A stretch of DNA of 55,188 nucleotides from Psilocybe azurescens. Its lineage: Eukaryota > Basidiomycota > Agaricomycetes > Agaricales > Agrocybaceae. The stretch's first letter is position 1. Every line of letters starts with the position of its first letter. Positions 35,769 to 48,796 of the stretch are shown here, in pieces. The stretch is taken from assembly GCA_023853785.1 (NCBI GenBank), contig JAJIRX010000161.1, forward strand, positions 1 through 55,188, given 5' to 3'. The position numbers and the translations under genes are program-made. Below the pieces are notes generated by a model. It saw only the letters and a program-made list of their open reading frames with translations, searched no databases and had not been told where the DNA came from.

Positions 35769-36885
35769 ATGGTCAACGTTTTACTTCTCCGAGAACCTTC
35801 ATCGGATACCCCAGATCGCTACGAATCAGCGTTTACAAGAGCGGGATACCATCCGACGTCTATATCGGTTCTTACTACTCTGCACGATAATGTTGAAAGA
35901 CTTCTGGAGATAGTGAGAGATGGGCCGAAGACGCATGGATTTGGCGGGTGGTGATTACGAGCAAACGCTCGTGCGATACGTGGAGAGAGGCATTGAAAAT
36001 CTTGCGTTATTCCGATAGCAATCACTCCCCAAAGACGAGGGAGAGAACGAGGGCGCCCATGGAAGGGGTGTAGGTTGGTGATTATCCCCATCGATTCTCC
36101 CATGTTCTGTTCAAAATTACAAGCTTTTCATGTTCATAGCGGATTGGGCAACCGTTCCGTTCTACGTCGTCGGACAAGCCACCGCGACCGCGCTCAAGGA
36201 CTTGTTCACCGAGTACAACGATCTCGGACTCGGTTCCCCGCCTGATGTGAGAGGACAATCGTCCGGCAGCGCTGCCATCCTAGGGCCGTTTATTCTCAGC
36301 GACATGGAAAATCGACCGCTGGGGAGGCTGCTATATTTTACTGGGGATAAGAATAAAGATACGATATCGAGGATATTGGAGGAAGGTGGGGTTGAGTTGG
36401 AACCCTTGCAGGTATATCGGACGCAGGGATCGCCTGTGTTTGAGAAGGAGCTTGAAGTCGTATTGGCATCACGATCGTCAGAAGCAGCACGTCAAGGTAC
36501 GCACGTTGTCATGTCTTCTGTCTATCCAAATTACCGTTGACACATCGCAGAAGAATCCAAATCTAAACACTGGTGGATAATTTACTTCGCGCCTTCAGCA
36601 GCGGCATATGTGACGCCCATACTGCGCAAACACTTCTACTTTGAGTCAACCGAAACCGAAACCGAAATCCAACCAATACCGTCAAATTTGAATTCAAACA
36701 CTACACATCAGCAGGAGCAGCACCTAATACGAACCAAAATAGCTGCAATAGGCCCAACGACCAGGGACTTTCTGCACGGCGAGCTGGGGTTGCGGGTCCA
36801 TGTTATGGCGCAGAAGCCTACGCCGGAGGACGTTGTTTCTGTAGTTACGAATTGCGATCGTGGGGATGGAGATGGAGAGAAATAA
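35769..36885 (+). CDS. HEM4: Uroporphyrinogen-III synthase
   Basis: Haem pathway enzyme that cyclises hydroxymethylbilane with inversion of ring D to uroporphyrinogen III, cytosolic. ATG at 35769 gives MVNVLLLREPSSDTPDRYES. The two-lobe fold is recognisable: WREALKILRYSD, VPFYVVGQATATALKDLF (about 36155-36210), GRLLYFTGDKNKDTISRILE, ELEPLQVYRTQGSPVFEKEL, then WWIIYFAPSAAAYVTPIL and KIAAIGPTTRDFLHGELGL, ending RGDGDGEK. A Glu/Thr/Asn/Gln-rich insertion (about 36645-36720) sits in the second lobe. Two one-base losses break the frame: the GGG at 35946-35948 before VVITSKRSCDTW, and the GGGG at 36065-36068 before the intron preceding DWATVPF. An intron from 36500 to 36550 joins AARQ to EESKSKHWW. 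Sequence conservation in this family is low, so the call rests on these block motifs. Confidence 0.82.
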
Positions 36886-37229
36886 TGAAAGCATTGCTAT
36901 TAAGGCGTCAAGATGTGGATTCATCGGCGACAGTTTTGCTTTCTATGGCAAGATTGTGAGTTGTAAGCTTGTTCGAGGATTTAGATCTGCATAGCCCCTT
37001 CACGATCGTTAGTTGGAAGTCGAAATCCCCCTGAGCACCTGTTGCAATTGCTGAGCAAAGCGATATTCATTCCGTATGTGTCGGGGTACGCAGCACAGAT
37101 AAGATGATGTATCTAATAACACAGTTTTGGGTGTAAACACTGCACAGAGCATTAGCGAAAAGGATCCAAGCGTAATGCCCAACAAGACTCACAAGCGGAT
37201 GATGATGATACAAAAAATAACGTCAGTAC
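36886..37229. other. Intergenic region between convergent genes
   Basis: Shared 3' region of HEM4 (+) and the histone chaperone (-). Nothing recognised. Confidence 0.4.
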
Positions 37230-38886
37230 TCAATCATCCAACTCATCCTCCTCTTCCTCCTCTTCCTCCTCCTCTTCATCGGCACCTTGTACTCCACCGC
37301 CCACAAATGCGTCTTCAACAATCCCAACCGCCATCTCGAGCGCCGCTTTCGACATCTTCTTGGGTATAGCTCCAGGACGCAAGAGGGGATGATGCGCTGG
37401 GTCTAGTACCTCGTCCTCCGAGCCTCCGCTGTCCTCTTCTTCCTCCTCCTCCTCTTTGCCGTTACTGCTTCCACCGCGTCCCTTCATCATCATCGTCAGA
37501 GGAATCACCATCAGACGACCGCTCGGACCCATCCAGATCCGAAACGCTCGTTGAGAAATCCTCGTCCTCGGAATCGGACCCTTCATCCATGGTCCGTATC
37601 GTCATGGGACCCGTGTTCTTTACTTTTAGTTTCTCTGGCGGGGCGACCACCGTGCCCTCTGCAGCGGTGGAGGACAGGATCTTGGGCTTCTCGAACAGAT
37701 GACGATGTTTTCGCACCCACTCGGTAATGCCTTCGCGTTCTTTGCCGTCAATCATGCTGAATTCGGTCTCGTCCACCTCCACCTCCACTTCTTCCTGATT
37801 TTCTCCTTCCACGCCATCCTGACCAGCAGACCATCTGCGCGCAAGCGTGACGCTGCACGTCCTCTCACTGCCCATAATCCGCACGCCATCGACCTTCCCA
37901 TACAAGTCTCTTACAGCCCAGAACTCGCACGGCTTGCTCTCGCCCCACAGGATCCCTTCCCTGGAGAACCACAGGTTCCCGGATTTCACGCCGCGGTGGG
38001 CTTCGACGCCCGGTATCCCACTGCTGTTGCTGCTGCTGCCAATCCCAGGACACGCGCTCTTGAACACCGAGGTGTCGGGTTGGATGAGTGGGACGGAGAG
38101 GTGGGAGAGGAATTCGAGGAGTGTGGGCAGTGTGGGCTCGATTTAGGGAGAACGCTCGTTGAAGGCTCGCCAGTAGCGTTTTTGTACGTGGACCATGAGA
38201 ATTTTGCAGAACCTGTCGTCGCGTCCACACCGAATATGACTTGCTGGTTCTCAGAAAGAATGCTGTTGTTCGCGCCAGCTGCAGACGGCTTCCCTTTGTC
38301 AGGGATGTCAGAGGAGAGGAGGATGACCGTCCAGTGCGGCTTCTGCTTCCCGCGAGTGGGGACGATAAACGCACGGCGCAGCGACGAGAGAGGAATCGTG
38401 GCTTCTGTCGCGCGGGATGTGGGGTTGAGCATGACGATCGCGTTGTCGTGGATCGTGATATCAACCTTTTGCGCACAGGGGAGGAAGTGGATATAGCGTG
38501 CAGGGTATATAGAGGGGCTCCGGGGTCTAATGGTGTGGTGTTTCCGTTAATTCTACTGGTTGTTGATTTTGTATCGGACAAACGTCGTTTTTTGACATGT
38601 TGGGAGTCATTGGCCTCCTCCTCCTCCTCCCTCTCCCGTTTCTTCTCAGGTAACTGGGCTGGTAAGAGACCTGTAATAACTTTTTCGTCGCTGTCTGCTT
38701 TTCAACCCACTGGTCTTGAATACCCTTTGACGTCTCGGGTGCGTACTCTCCTCCGATGAGAAATCGGACGAGATTCTCTAACATGACCTCGTTTGGGGTG
38801 GATGTGCAAAGACTCCGTATTTTGCTGGCAATCTCTGTGGGTAGTGTGGGTATAATAGACCGCAGAAAATGAGATTCTGAAGCCAT
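37230..38886 (-). CDS. Rtt106-family histone chaperone with long acidic tail
   Basis: Nuclear chaperone expected to bind H3-H4 and help nucleosome assembly. ATG at 38886: MASESHFLRSIIPTLPTEIA. A charged linker with basic clusters (PEKKRERE, then VKKRRLSD) could be a nuclear signal. The PH-like core reads VRKVDITIHDNAIVMLNP, then TIPLSSLRRAFIVPTRGKQK and PHWTVILLSSDIPDKGKP, ENQQVIFGVDA, then LWFSREGILWGESKPCEFWA and TEFSMIDGKEREGITEWVRK HRHLF. The C-terminus is acidic, with Glu runs on both sides of PGAIPKKMSKAALEMAVGIV, ending EDELDD at 37230. At least four one-base changes are needed: 37480-37482 (CCC, one extra), 38134-38136 (GGG, one missing), 38467-38470 (TTTT, one extra) and 38701-38704 (TTTT, one missing). 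All lie at homopolymers. Confidence 0.8.
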
Positions 38887-39442
38887 TTTATCCTTGGAAA
38901 TCCCTCTTAGTGAAGAAGTGCAAGGACCTAGGTCATGGAGAAGATTTAATGTTAACATAACTTCTAATTGGTACATAACATATGAACTCGCCTTATATTT
39001 TCTAATTTGTCTTCTTGGCCTGCTTCCTCTCCTCCTCCTTTAACGAAATGTTGGTCAATTGGAAATGGTTCAAGTGCAAGGCGCCGAGGCGGCCTCCAGT
39101 CAGATATTCATTATAATTCCCACGGCACTAATAGCAATATTCTCAAGTTTAGTTCAAGTTATTTATTAGGGAGCGAACCCAGTCTACGTTGGTAAGATCG
39201 CCTTCTTGTTGTGTAGTAGACAAGAAAAAATGCAAGTATTTGAAAGATGTCGGATTTGAATTGTGTGATACACGGATATCTTACCAAGTAGACTGGTAGG
39301 GAATCACCGCACAGCGTAGAAAGGTACTTCGCCGATAAAAACATTGATCAGGCCTACCACGTGACCATTATTCGAATTCTACGCTATACCGCATTACTTT
39401 CTTAGAATCTTACTTTTTATTTGCTTTTTCATCCACCTCACG
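38887..39442. promoter_or_regulatory. Bidirectional promoter region (Rtt106-type gene / DIM1)
   Basis: 556 bp separate the start codons of two divergent nuclear genes, a histone chaperone and a ribosome-biogenesis enzyme. A shared promoter is plausible. No specific binding site is assigned. Confidence 0.45.
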
Positions 39443-40701
<1,259 letters not shown>

Positions 40702-41003
40702 GGTCCGTTGCGAGACACGTCTAATTCGCAATGCGCCCATATGCGCTGTTCTGACAAGATGAAGCCTCTTTATTACTCGAGCGGCGATTGACGGTGACTT
40801 GACATACGCCCGAGGCATAAAGATCTATCCTCCCTCTGCTGTAGAAGCGACCCACGTTTCCTTTGACTTTTTCACAGCAAATTAACGCCCCAAAATGACG
40901 ATCATTAATGTACTGCGTGAAGAATGTATGTTGTAAGACTACTTTGGATTTATTTAATTTATACTACATTCTTGCTATGTTTTTCAGGGTACCGATGCTT
41001 ACC
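40702..41003. other. Short convergent intergenic region
   Basis: 3' flanks of DIM1 (+) and the BBC1/AIM3-like gene (-). Nothing recognised. Confidence 0.4.
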
Positions 41004-42883
41004 CTACAATCGCTGCAAACCCTGAAGCCCGTCGGGAGGCACGGCAGTTATATCAGATACACCTAGATAGGCTTTCATACTGATTGGCCGATATATCCAC
41101 ATTTCGCCCTCTTGGAAGCAGCTTAAATGGTATTCAGTTCTTTTCGGTGGGTGTCCTACACTTTGTTCCACCACCACTATTACCCCCAGATCCGATGGGC
41201 TGAGATTAACGCCGTCTTTTGGGGTGGATGAGGGTATCGAGTCACTGACGATGACAGCCGTGTGGTCTGGGTCGCCTAAAGTGTAAAAGCTGCCTGGGGG
41301 TGCACCCTTAATCCCTATTTTCACTCTCCTCCACTCGGCGATATCTCCCCTTCTAATGCGATCGTCGCCGCCTCTCCAACGCCCTACCATCTCACGTCCA
41401 CCATTGCTAGCCTTTCCTTCGTAAATTAGATGCCCATGCGTCCGGCTTATGCTGGGCACCGGCTTTGGGATGTAGTCGTAGTCTTTGAAGTATTTGAGAG
41501 CCTCGTTCGCCAGATCCCAACACTCTCCGCGCGCGCAGTATTCGCCTGAACCAAGGAACGACTCGGCGAAGAGAGCGATCGTCTCGCCGTACACTTCGTG
41601 CGCTTCGACGAGGTCTTCCCGTCCTAGGGCTTTAGGGCGTGGAAGGTAGACCGCATCGCGAGTACCCTGGTTAGGATCTGAGTTCGTGGTGGTGAATTCT
41701 ACGGTACCCCAGAAGACGCTGAGATCTGAGAAGAATATGCCAACATTCGTAGTCTTGCTCGATCCTCTCGATGTCCAGGAACTGGTGTATGAATGATCGG
41801 TGGTTCCTTCAATGACGGGAGGGATAGGTGGAGCGGAACTTGAGTTGTACCAGGCTGAGGTCCAATGCGTTGTCGGTGCGAAATAATGAGCCAGGTCGAG
41901 GGCAGATGATCCATAAGTCGTCGCAGGAGGGTGAGACAGAACAAAAGCTGATTGAATTGGGCGGAGTGCTACTGGATAAGGTAGAAACACCTTAAAGAGA
42001 CGATGTAGACAGTATGACAAAAGGATTACGCACTACCGGCCTGCGGGCGAGCCCAAGATGTAGGTTTGTTCTGAAAAAATAGAAATTGACATTGAACATC
42101 ATATTGTGTGAGATTACATCGATTCAGACGGAGCTACTCACTGCTGCTTGAATGGGAGGGGGAGGCCCGTGTGAAGGTCCGTCATATCGTGCTATTTCCT
42201 CGGTATCATTCAGTTTGGTGCCACCCGTCGGCGGAGTGAAGTTGGCAAAAATTCGTCGAGCCAGTCGAAAAACACCTGCTTATCTTCCGGGGTAAGATTC
42301 GCCCAGTCAATCTTGTCTTCGGCGGGGACAGCTGGAGATACTCGGCGTGGCTGGGTGCCCGGACGGGTAGTTCGGACAATAGGAGGGGCCCTGCACTAGT
42401 TGGTGGTGGTGGCGGCGGTAATCCTGTAGACAATGATTTGTTCTGTAAAGCTGATGCGGAGGACCTCGGAGGTGGAGGTGGCGGCGCAGGCCCTTTACTC
42501 CGAGACGGCAACTGAGGGGCAGGGGACGAACTCGACCCACGAGATGGCAAGGGAGGAGCAGGAGACAGAGAATCACTGCGACTGACAGACGACATCGCTA
42601 CGGATGAGCTCCTACTTGGTGGCGGTGGTAACGGAGCCAGGGTTGGCTTTGTGTTCCTGTTTACGATGCTTCGCGGTGGGGTGGAGGAGGTGCAGGGTTT
42701 CCGCTGTAAGGGTCCCAATTCGTGTTTTTCATGGGTACGCTAATCAAAAGCGCTCAGAACAAGATCTAAATGACTGGATACAAGTGAACATACCTAGAGT
42801 TCTTATCTCGTACATTCTGAAACTTCTCCACTCCGGAAGACGACGCTTTCGCTGCCTTGGCTTTCAACTCTGCGACTGGACAT
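41004..42883 (-). CDS. BBC1/AIM3-type protein: Pro-rich region plus cysteine-proteinase-fold domain
   Basis: Probable actin-cytoskeleton or endocytosis regulator by analogy with yeast Bbc1/Aim3. ATG at about 42883, then AELKAKAAKASSSGVEKFQN, an intron, and MKNTNWDPYSGNPAPPPP. A long polyproline and Ser region (42330-42700) fits SH3 or profilin ligands. A short motif VPAEDKIDWANLTPEDKQVF is followed by FDWLDEFF. The C-terminal domain (41004-42020) has EVYGETIALFAESFLGSGEY, CARGECWDLANEALKYF, HGHLIYEGKAS, RRGDIAEWRRVKI, DPDHTAVIVSD and EGEMWIYRP. The Cys of GECWDL and His of DHTAVIV match the catalytic pair of this papain-like fold. No SH3 domain is seen. Frame breaks occur at 42247-42251, 42389-42391, 42678-42681 and next to the start (about 42878), each explained by one missing base in a homopolymer. 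Confidence 0.78.
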
Positions 42884-43450
42884 GACATTTACATGAGTCC
42901 TTTGAACTACAGTGAGCAAGTGCAATCGGCATTACATGAAGGCATGTCAATGGACTGTTTCCGGTTTCACGACCTTATCGACAGCGTATGGACAGAGCGA
43001 GTGGCTCGATCGATCAGGACTTTGGTGACGATCCACTGAGCTTAGACGAGCTGTGAATTTATAAACGAAGGGAAAACACCCCTTGTGAGTGAAATTCAGC
43101 AAACCAGATGTATTTGTATCAGATGATGATGGTAGGAGAGATTTGGGAGTCAAGGTCGTGATAGTCGAGGTCAAGGTCTGTCTGTAGCAACTGGTAACTC
43201 CGACTGTGGCAAATACCACGTGCGTTAATGGGTTCGGCAAGCGCTTAGTGGCAACTCGACAGGAATTCACAGAGTTAAGGATAGATCGTCGCGTCGGGAG
43301 CACGGCAGGTGAGCACATGTGTTGTAAAAATATAGAGTGACATTCACAGGTCTAAGGGGGATACTAGCATGCGAACAATTAGAATTTGAAACAAAGACAG
43401 AGCACGGGATAAAGCATAGGTAGAGTAAAGAGTAGTAGTGAAAACAAATA
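42884..43450. promoter_or_regulatory. 5' region of the BBC1/AIM3-like gene
   Basis: Presumed promoter and 5' UTR. Open stretches on either strand show no family features. Confidence 0.35.
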
Positions 43451-44055
43451 TCAAAGCAGTACTAGATAACGCACTAAGGCTACAGAGGGCGACAGGATAA
43501 TTAGGCACAGAATAAGATATATAGACAACTGCACGATGGCAATAAAGGTCAACTTTTGAGCAAACGTCGCAAACGCGTCTGCGAACCCTTCAGAACCCAT
43601 TTCAACACGAAAAAGACCAGGCACCCGGATGGACAAAAACAGATAGGCAGCCACTCCACTAGCGTGTTATACGTTGGCATTCGGGGAAGGGGATTTGGAA
43701 CATGTTTTGAATGCGCCTCTCTTCAATCACCACCTGTCAAAGAGGCCTATCAGACATGTGGAATGGTGTTGTCATCGCCCAACATACCTCTGCGCAACCG
43801 CAATTGTTGGCCGTCTTATGCTTGTGAAAGCGACTAGTCTTGCAACAAGCATTGTTGCAATCGATAGTTTCTCCGGTGTAATAGCGTCCATGGAAATGCT
43901 GCAGGTAATAAATCAGTCGAGAGAAGAGATATGCAGCCAGGACGGTGAAGTACCCCGCAGCCCCTATAGAAGTCGCCAATTCTGAAAGGGGTTTTTATTA
44001 GCCAAACCGAGACGCGCCAAGACACGATGAGGACGTACATTTCGTGTTTGCACAT
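43451..44055 (-). CDS. Possible small membrane protein, gene model unresolved
   Basis: Not recognised. A plausible exon on the minus strand reads LATSIGAAGYFTVLAAYLFS and continues RLIYYLQHFHGRYYTGETID, followed by a Cys/His/Lys-rich part, CNNACCKTSRFHKHKTANNC. It ends at a possible donor near 43795, and the 3' side continues VVIEERRIQNMFQIPFPEC to a stop near 43660. The first part could be a membrane anchor. The upstream exon at about 44040 (MCKHE) does not join in phase. A second hydrophobic open frame (43451-43654) may be unrelated. No paralogue is known to me, so this is offered only as a candidate. Confidence 0.3.
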
Positions 44056-47000
44056 CCTGGAAAATAGGTATTAATAATAGTGGGGAAGATGAGGGATTGG
44101 GGGAAGAGGCGAGCGCCTTTTTATTGAGCACTAGAGGCTACGAAATTGAGGTAATGAAAGAACTGGAACTAGCTGAAATGGGTTGCATTTTATACGCAAC
44201 CGGGACTTGAAACGCTTGGGAATAATTAGGGTTACTTCCAGGCTGAGCCGTGTCATCTTGTGGGGACGTAGACATGATGCGAATATTTTACCTGAATTCA
44301 ATTACAAATTTAATGTCTCGCACACTACTGACTGGGCAGATTCAGGCAGATTTCTACAGATTCACATATTAATTTAATATTTAATATTTGAGTCTGTCAA
44401 TCTCCCAAATCGGATATCGGGCATCTTCCCACGTGGCAACTGATCAAAGGACATTACTAAATTGTAGTAAGAAGGCACGCGGCGTTGATAACACTAACTT
44501 TACCTTTCACGACCATTTAACACCAGCAATGCGGCGGGCGGTGTGCATAACGTCTTCAAAAGTCATAACCTCATGCATTCCTATTCTATTCTTTCCAGGA
44601 TAGACAATTGCTTAATATCAAAACTGGACAATAAGTTCCGTATCATGAAAAGTCATGGGTCCTCGGAGGCACAGAATCGTGTTACAATTATGGAGGTTTG
44701 GGGTTCAAACAGCAGTTGGCATGTTAGTTCCTTTTCCTAAAATTTCGCATCCGCAGGCCTTTCTGACGAGATTGCCAACCATGGATACAGAACCTGGGAC
44801 TTTTAGGACTTTTGACTCTCGGATCGTCGATGAGTGCTCAGCACCCGAGATCTCTTTGGCCTCGTCGTAAGCAACAATAAATAATTTAATGGTCCCGAAT
44901 AAAGGAGCCCGACAGACAGTTTACAATCATTGGCTGGTGACCACCAGAGACGAGAAATTGTGCCACATAAATATTAATATTTACCGATAGAGCTCAGTAG
45001 AGCTCTTTGTTGATCTCCGGGTGTTCCCCTACCATGTAGCAACCCACCGTCTGTCAATGCGGGCTTATTTCGGTCTATCAACTGCCATCCGTTGCACGCG
45101 ATGGTGGTGCGCCTGTCTGTGTCTGGGTTCTGACCTTCTAAATTGGTCCATATAAGCGCTCATCAACCGATATCATAAATTCCGAAGCTGAATGTCGCAT
45201 AATGTCGGCAGGTTAGCTTATATCAGGCCCAATCCAAGAGAAAAGGTTCGGAGAATACAAGCAAAGGCTCGAGGGGACAAAGCTTACCGTGCCGTTTCAC
45301 ATGTGTTTGAAGGTTGAACGGCATACGAATAAGGCCAAGATCTATTGAAAACTATGAAAGGTGTAGTAGCTTGTTCAGGGTTGGGATCGTAGTTGCCGTT
45401 AGCCAAAGGAATGTTTAAAACACTTCGCAAACGATAGAAGACGGCATTCAAATAAGGTGTTACCTAAGGCCAAAGTTACCGCTGACAGGCAGAGGAAGAC
45501 GAGGCCAAAATGGTTTAGCCCCAAGACTCTAGTTTGCAGTTATTATTAGAGGTCTTGCGGGTGACCAGACCACTATAGCCTATGAATAAATAAGCCTGCG
45601 ATTGGTATGTTTTTACATCAAAGTTAAACGTAAAAATTTCAGAAACACGCACCGGCTGTATATTCAGATATACTTAGCTCAACCTCGAATCTCCATTCCC
45701 ATAACATTGTCATATGGAGGAACGGGTACATAAGCTACCACGAGTCTCTTTCAAAGTCTCCCCGGGCTGCCACGTTGAAACCATGTGGCTTAACGCGAAC
45801 GGACCCTGCCACGGTGCCTAAGCAAATGCTGAGATGGTGGGTAAACAGGGGCCCACCGTCGCCCACATATCCCTCCTTCGCATATGTAAACGAACGTGAT
45901 AGTTCTCGCTTAGAGTCTGTAGGAGTACGATCGGCTGAGTACTCATTAGTAAACTTATGCATGAAGAGAACTAAAAGAATCATGTCAAAATTAGCTCGTT
46001 AGGGGTGGTGGGGGTTAGGGGCCAGAAAACTCCTGAGATGGCCGTTCGTGAGCGAATTAGAAAAAATTAGGATATGTAACATACCAGGGCTCCATAATTC
46101 GGCTTAGGTCCTGATAGTGACTTGTTGCTCTTAGTATATCACCCCGTCACATATTGTCCCTGCAACATTCCAGTCAACGAATAGGCTGGATATCGTTGCC
46201 TTTCAGTCTCGGAGACGGATATGCGTTAGGTCACTGAGATCAAGGTCTACGAGGCAATGCCCTGCGAATAGGTGGCATAAGGTGCTATATCTGACCTGGA
46301 TAAAAACATTTAACCGCAGCGCCGCTTGACGATTCAATTTACTCTTTATTAACCTGCAGAGCTGTGTTGTCGCAGGTTGTCGCTCCCGAAAAGAGCACGA
46401 GATATCATGGAAAAATGACAGAATAATGAGCCGTCCTGGAGGATATGTACAGTGGTGTACAGTACTGACATCATCGTACACGATTCGCTTTCGTATATCC
46501 TGCGTGATTCCACATGTTCGTTTGATGACGAACTTCGAAGTGGGTGCGAGTGGTTGGCTAGTCGAAGTGGCGGGTTGCCATGAATATGTACGTTTTGTGA
46601 TCGCCGTGGGTCTTGGATGGGGACCTCAGCGGTCCCCAGCACTACCCAGGCATTGAGGACCCTTCGGAAACTTCGAGCAGATGTCCGGATGTGCTCAGAT
46701 GTTAGACGAAAGAAGCCAGGCGGGCGGTATATGTGGCGTATGTTTCATGATCGGACCTCCAAATTTCGAAGGTTGGCATGGACCCGCCGGCAGGCTAACA
46801 TGCGGTATCGGAGTCTGCCTTACTTTCTTTCCTTTTCCACCATCCTGCACAGTCCTGCACCCACAAACCACAAACCCGGAAGGCAGATCGCTCAAACATC
46901 CCCCTTCTCAATATTTTCTACGGGGCCCGGTATTCGCCACGGCGATGATAAGTTCCATCAAGGGTCGAAGTTCACAGTCGAGGCTCGATTTTCCTCCGGA

Positions 47001-48796
47001 ATGAGGTCTCGGTCCAGTCTCTTCAATTCAAACCTCCATGGGGCAGTCAGATTTTCTCGAGGTTCGCGGTCTGGCGATTGCTTTCTGAGCGCCCAATGTG
47101 AAATATGACTCTATCGCAGCAATCGCATACACCGCGATTCCGTCGGTGCGCGATCCGGTCGCTTGCTGTGCGCTGGTTGTCCGAGATCCACTAGCATTCA
47201 TTGCCGAGCCCATGTCTATTCGTACTTCTCCAGGCTTCTCTGCATTCTATGATGAGAGAAACCTTCTCTCTGTGGGTATGTACTACGCTTTCGGTGTCTT
47301 GCGTTGTTGTCCCAATGACGCCGAACGGAAATGCTCAGAAACGCGCAGAATTGATTAGCTGGACTTTCTTTAGTATGGATATGAGGTTCTGGATTCTGGA
47401 AGCTTAACCGGCGGCACTCACTGACATCTTTCTAACGTCCTCTGTCTTCAAAATGCCATATACGATCAACGTCCTCCAGAAGGCTTTTGCCGCTTTGTTT
47501 TTCCGAAAGATTGATGTTGATGGTGTGATGTCATACTGCTACCTCCCGATTATCCCATTTTTGGCTCTATCCGCAGCTGGCACGTACTGGAACCTCGACG
47601 CAGAGTACTCGCAAGCTTTTACAGTGTTCTGGGATCTTCTTTCTATAATGAGGCCTAGTAGCCGCTTCTCAGAGCATGGCCGGCCGCCGAGAAGAGACCG
47701 CTGCTTTAGACTGCTTCCCTAACGAAGCGACAAACATCAAGGGATCTCTGGCCATCTTCAGTGTGCGCCCTGAGGACTACTTGGTATCTATGGGCGAAGG
47801 GTAAAGCGCGTCATGCAGCCAAGGTACTGAACAAGGGAATATTCCGCTCTGTGTCCGCTCGGGTATGTCCCTTCTACGTGTATCAGCTCTGCCTTCAATA
47901 TGGCCATATCCGCGAAAAGTGGGTAGAGGCCTGTAAAGGCGCCAACGTACCCATGTTTCGACCAGAATATGTCCAAGCGAGCGCGATGGAGCCAGCCCGA
48001 AGAAATTCCGCTCGGGTGCTTTATACCGCTTTTTACAGAGGTGAATCTCTGATTTAGACTGCTCTTGCTTCAGCTAAACTTGAAAACCTCTCGGATACTC
48101 CGCCTTGCTAATCTTCACTCTTGTGTACAAGAATTTGCTGAATATGTGATCGGCTTGCTCACCGGTATCATTTACTAGTACGCCCACAAATGCCAATTAC
48201 CATAGGCTGTTCTCGCATTCGTTGATCATCGTCTAAACCCCACATACGAGATTAGTACGACTCTAAATGTCTCTTTCTGTGCTCACTGCCACCGGGCCAT
48301 GGTCATGTTTGTCGGAATTTGCCTGCTTTCGTACAGCCCTAGGAGCCTGTTGCGCGCACTGTGGACGTGCTCTTGGAGGTTGGAAAACAAGGGTGAGACC
48401 GACGACTGTCGCTTCATACCCTTATTCGGGGCATTGCTCCACGACTCGGGGCCGCTCCTCCTGTTCGCTATTGGGATTCCTCACGTGCGCGTGGGTTGTT
48501 TTCTGTCAACGATGAGAACGTAGCCAAGGAGGGTCTTCGACGACGTGGCTGATGATCAGTTCTCGAGTTCTAACACATTATTAGATGGTCCTTCAAACAC
48601 ATTACACACGTAAATTTACAACTGCGACTCCCTACTACTGTGACATTACGACGACGACGATGATTAGCACGATAACAACGAAAACATGATGGACATTAAA
48701 TGACGCAAAAATAAGAAAACCGTTCGTAATGATGAGGGGTATAAAATGCAATGATAAGTCCGTCTTTCGCTTCTTCTTCCTTGTCCTCTTTTGGCT
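44056..48796. other. 4.7-kb gene-poor region
   Basis: Only short ORFs, none with recognisable domains, terminal repeats or clean intron structure. Adjacent open stretches at 47453-47722 and 47761-48057 (plus) have protein-like composition (GTYWNLDAEYSQAFTVFWDL, KARHAAKVLNKGIFRS), but I cannot link them or name a family. G-rich DNA lies at 46000-46021. The region may hold degraded genes or old transposon remains. Confidence 0.45.

Noticed and set aside
37699..38496. 265-codon plus-strand ORF antisense to the histone chaperone
   Set aside because: The minus strand encodes the recognisable Rtt106-type blocks over the same interval; the plus ORF is a shadow of GC-rich coding sequence.
8576..38704. 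Programmed ribosomal frameshifting as the explanation for the frame breaks
   Set aside because: The breaks are both +1 and -1, occur at many unrelated short runs without slippery heptamers, and affect unrelated housekeeping genes; sequence error is simpler.
46000..46021. G-rich run resembling telomeric or quadruplex DNA
   Set aside because: Contains TTAGGGG only once and irregular G tracts; not a telomere array and only a weak quadruplex candidate.
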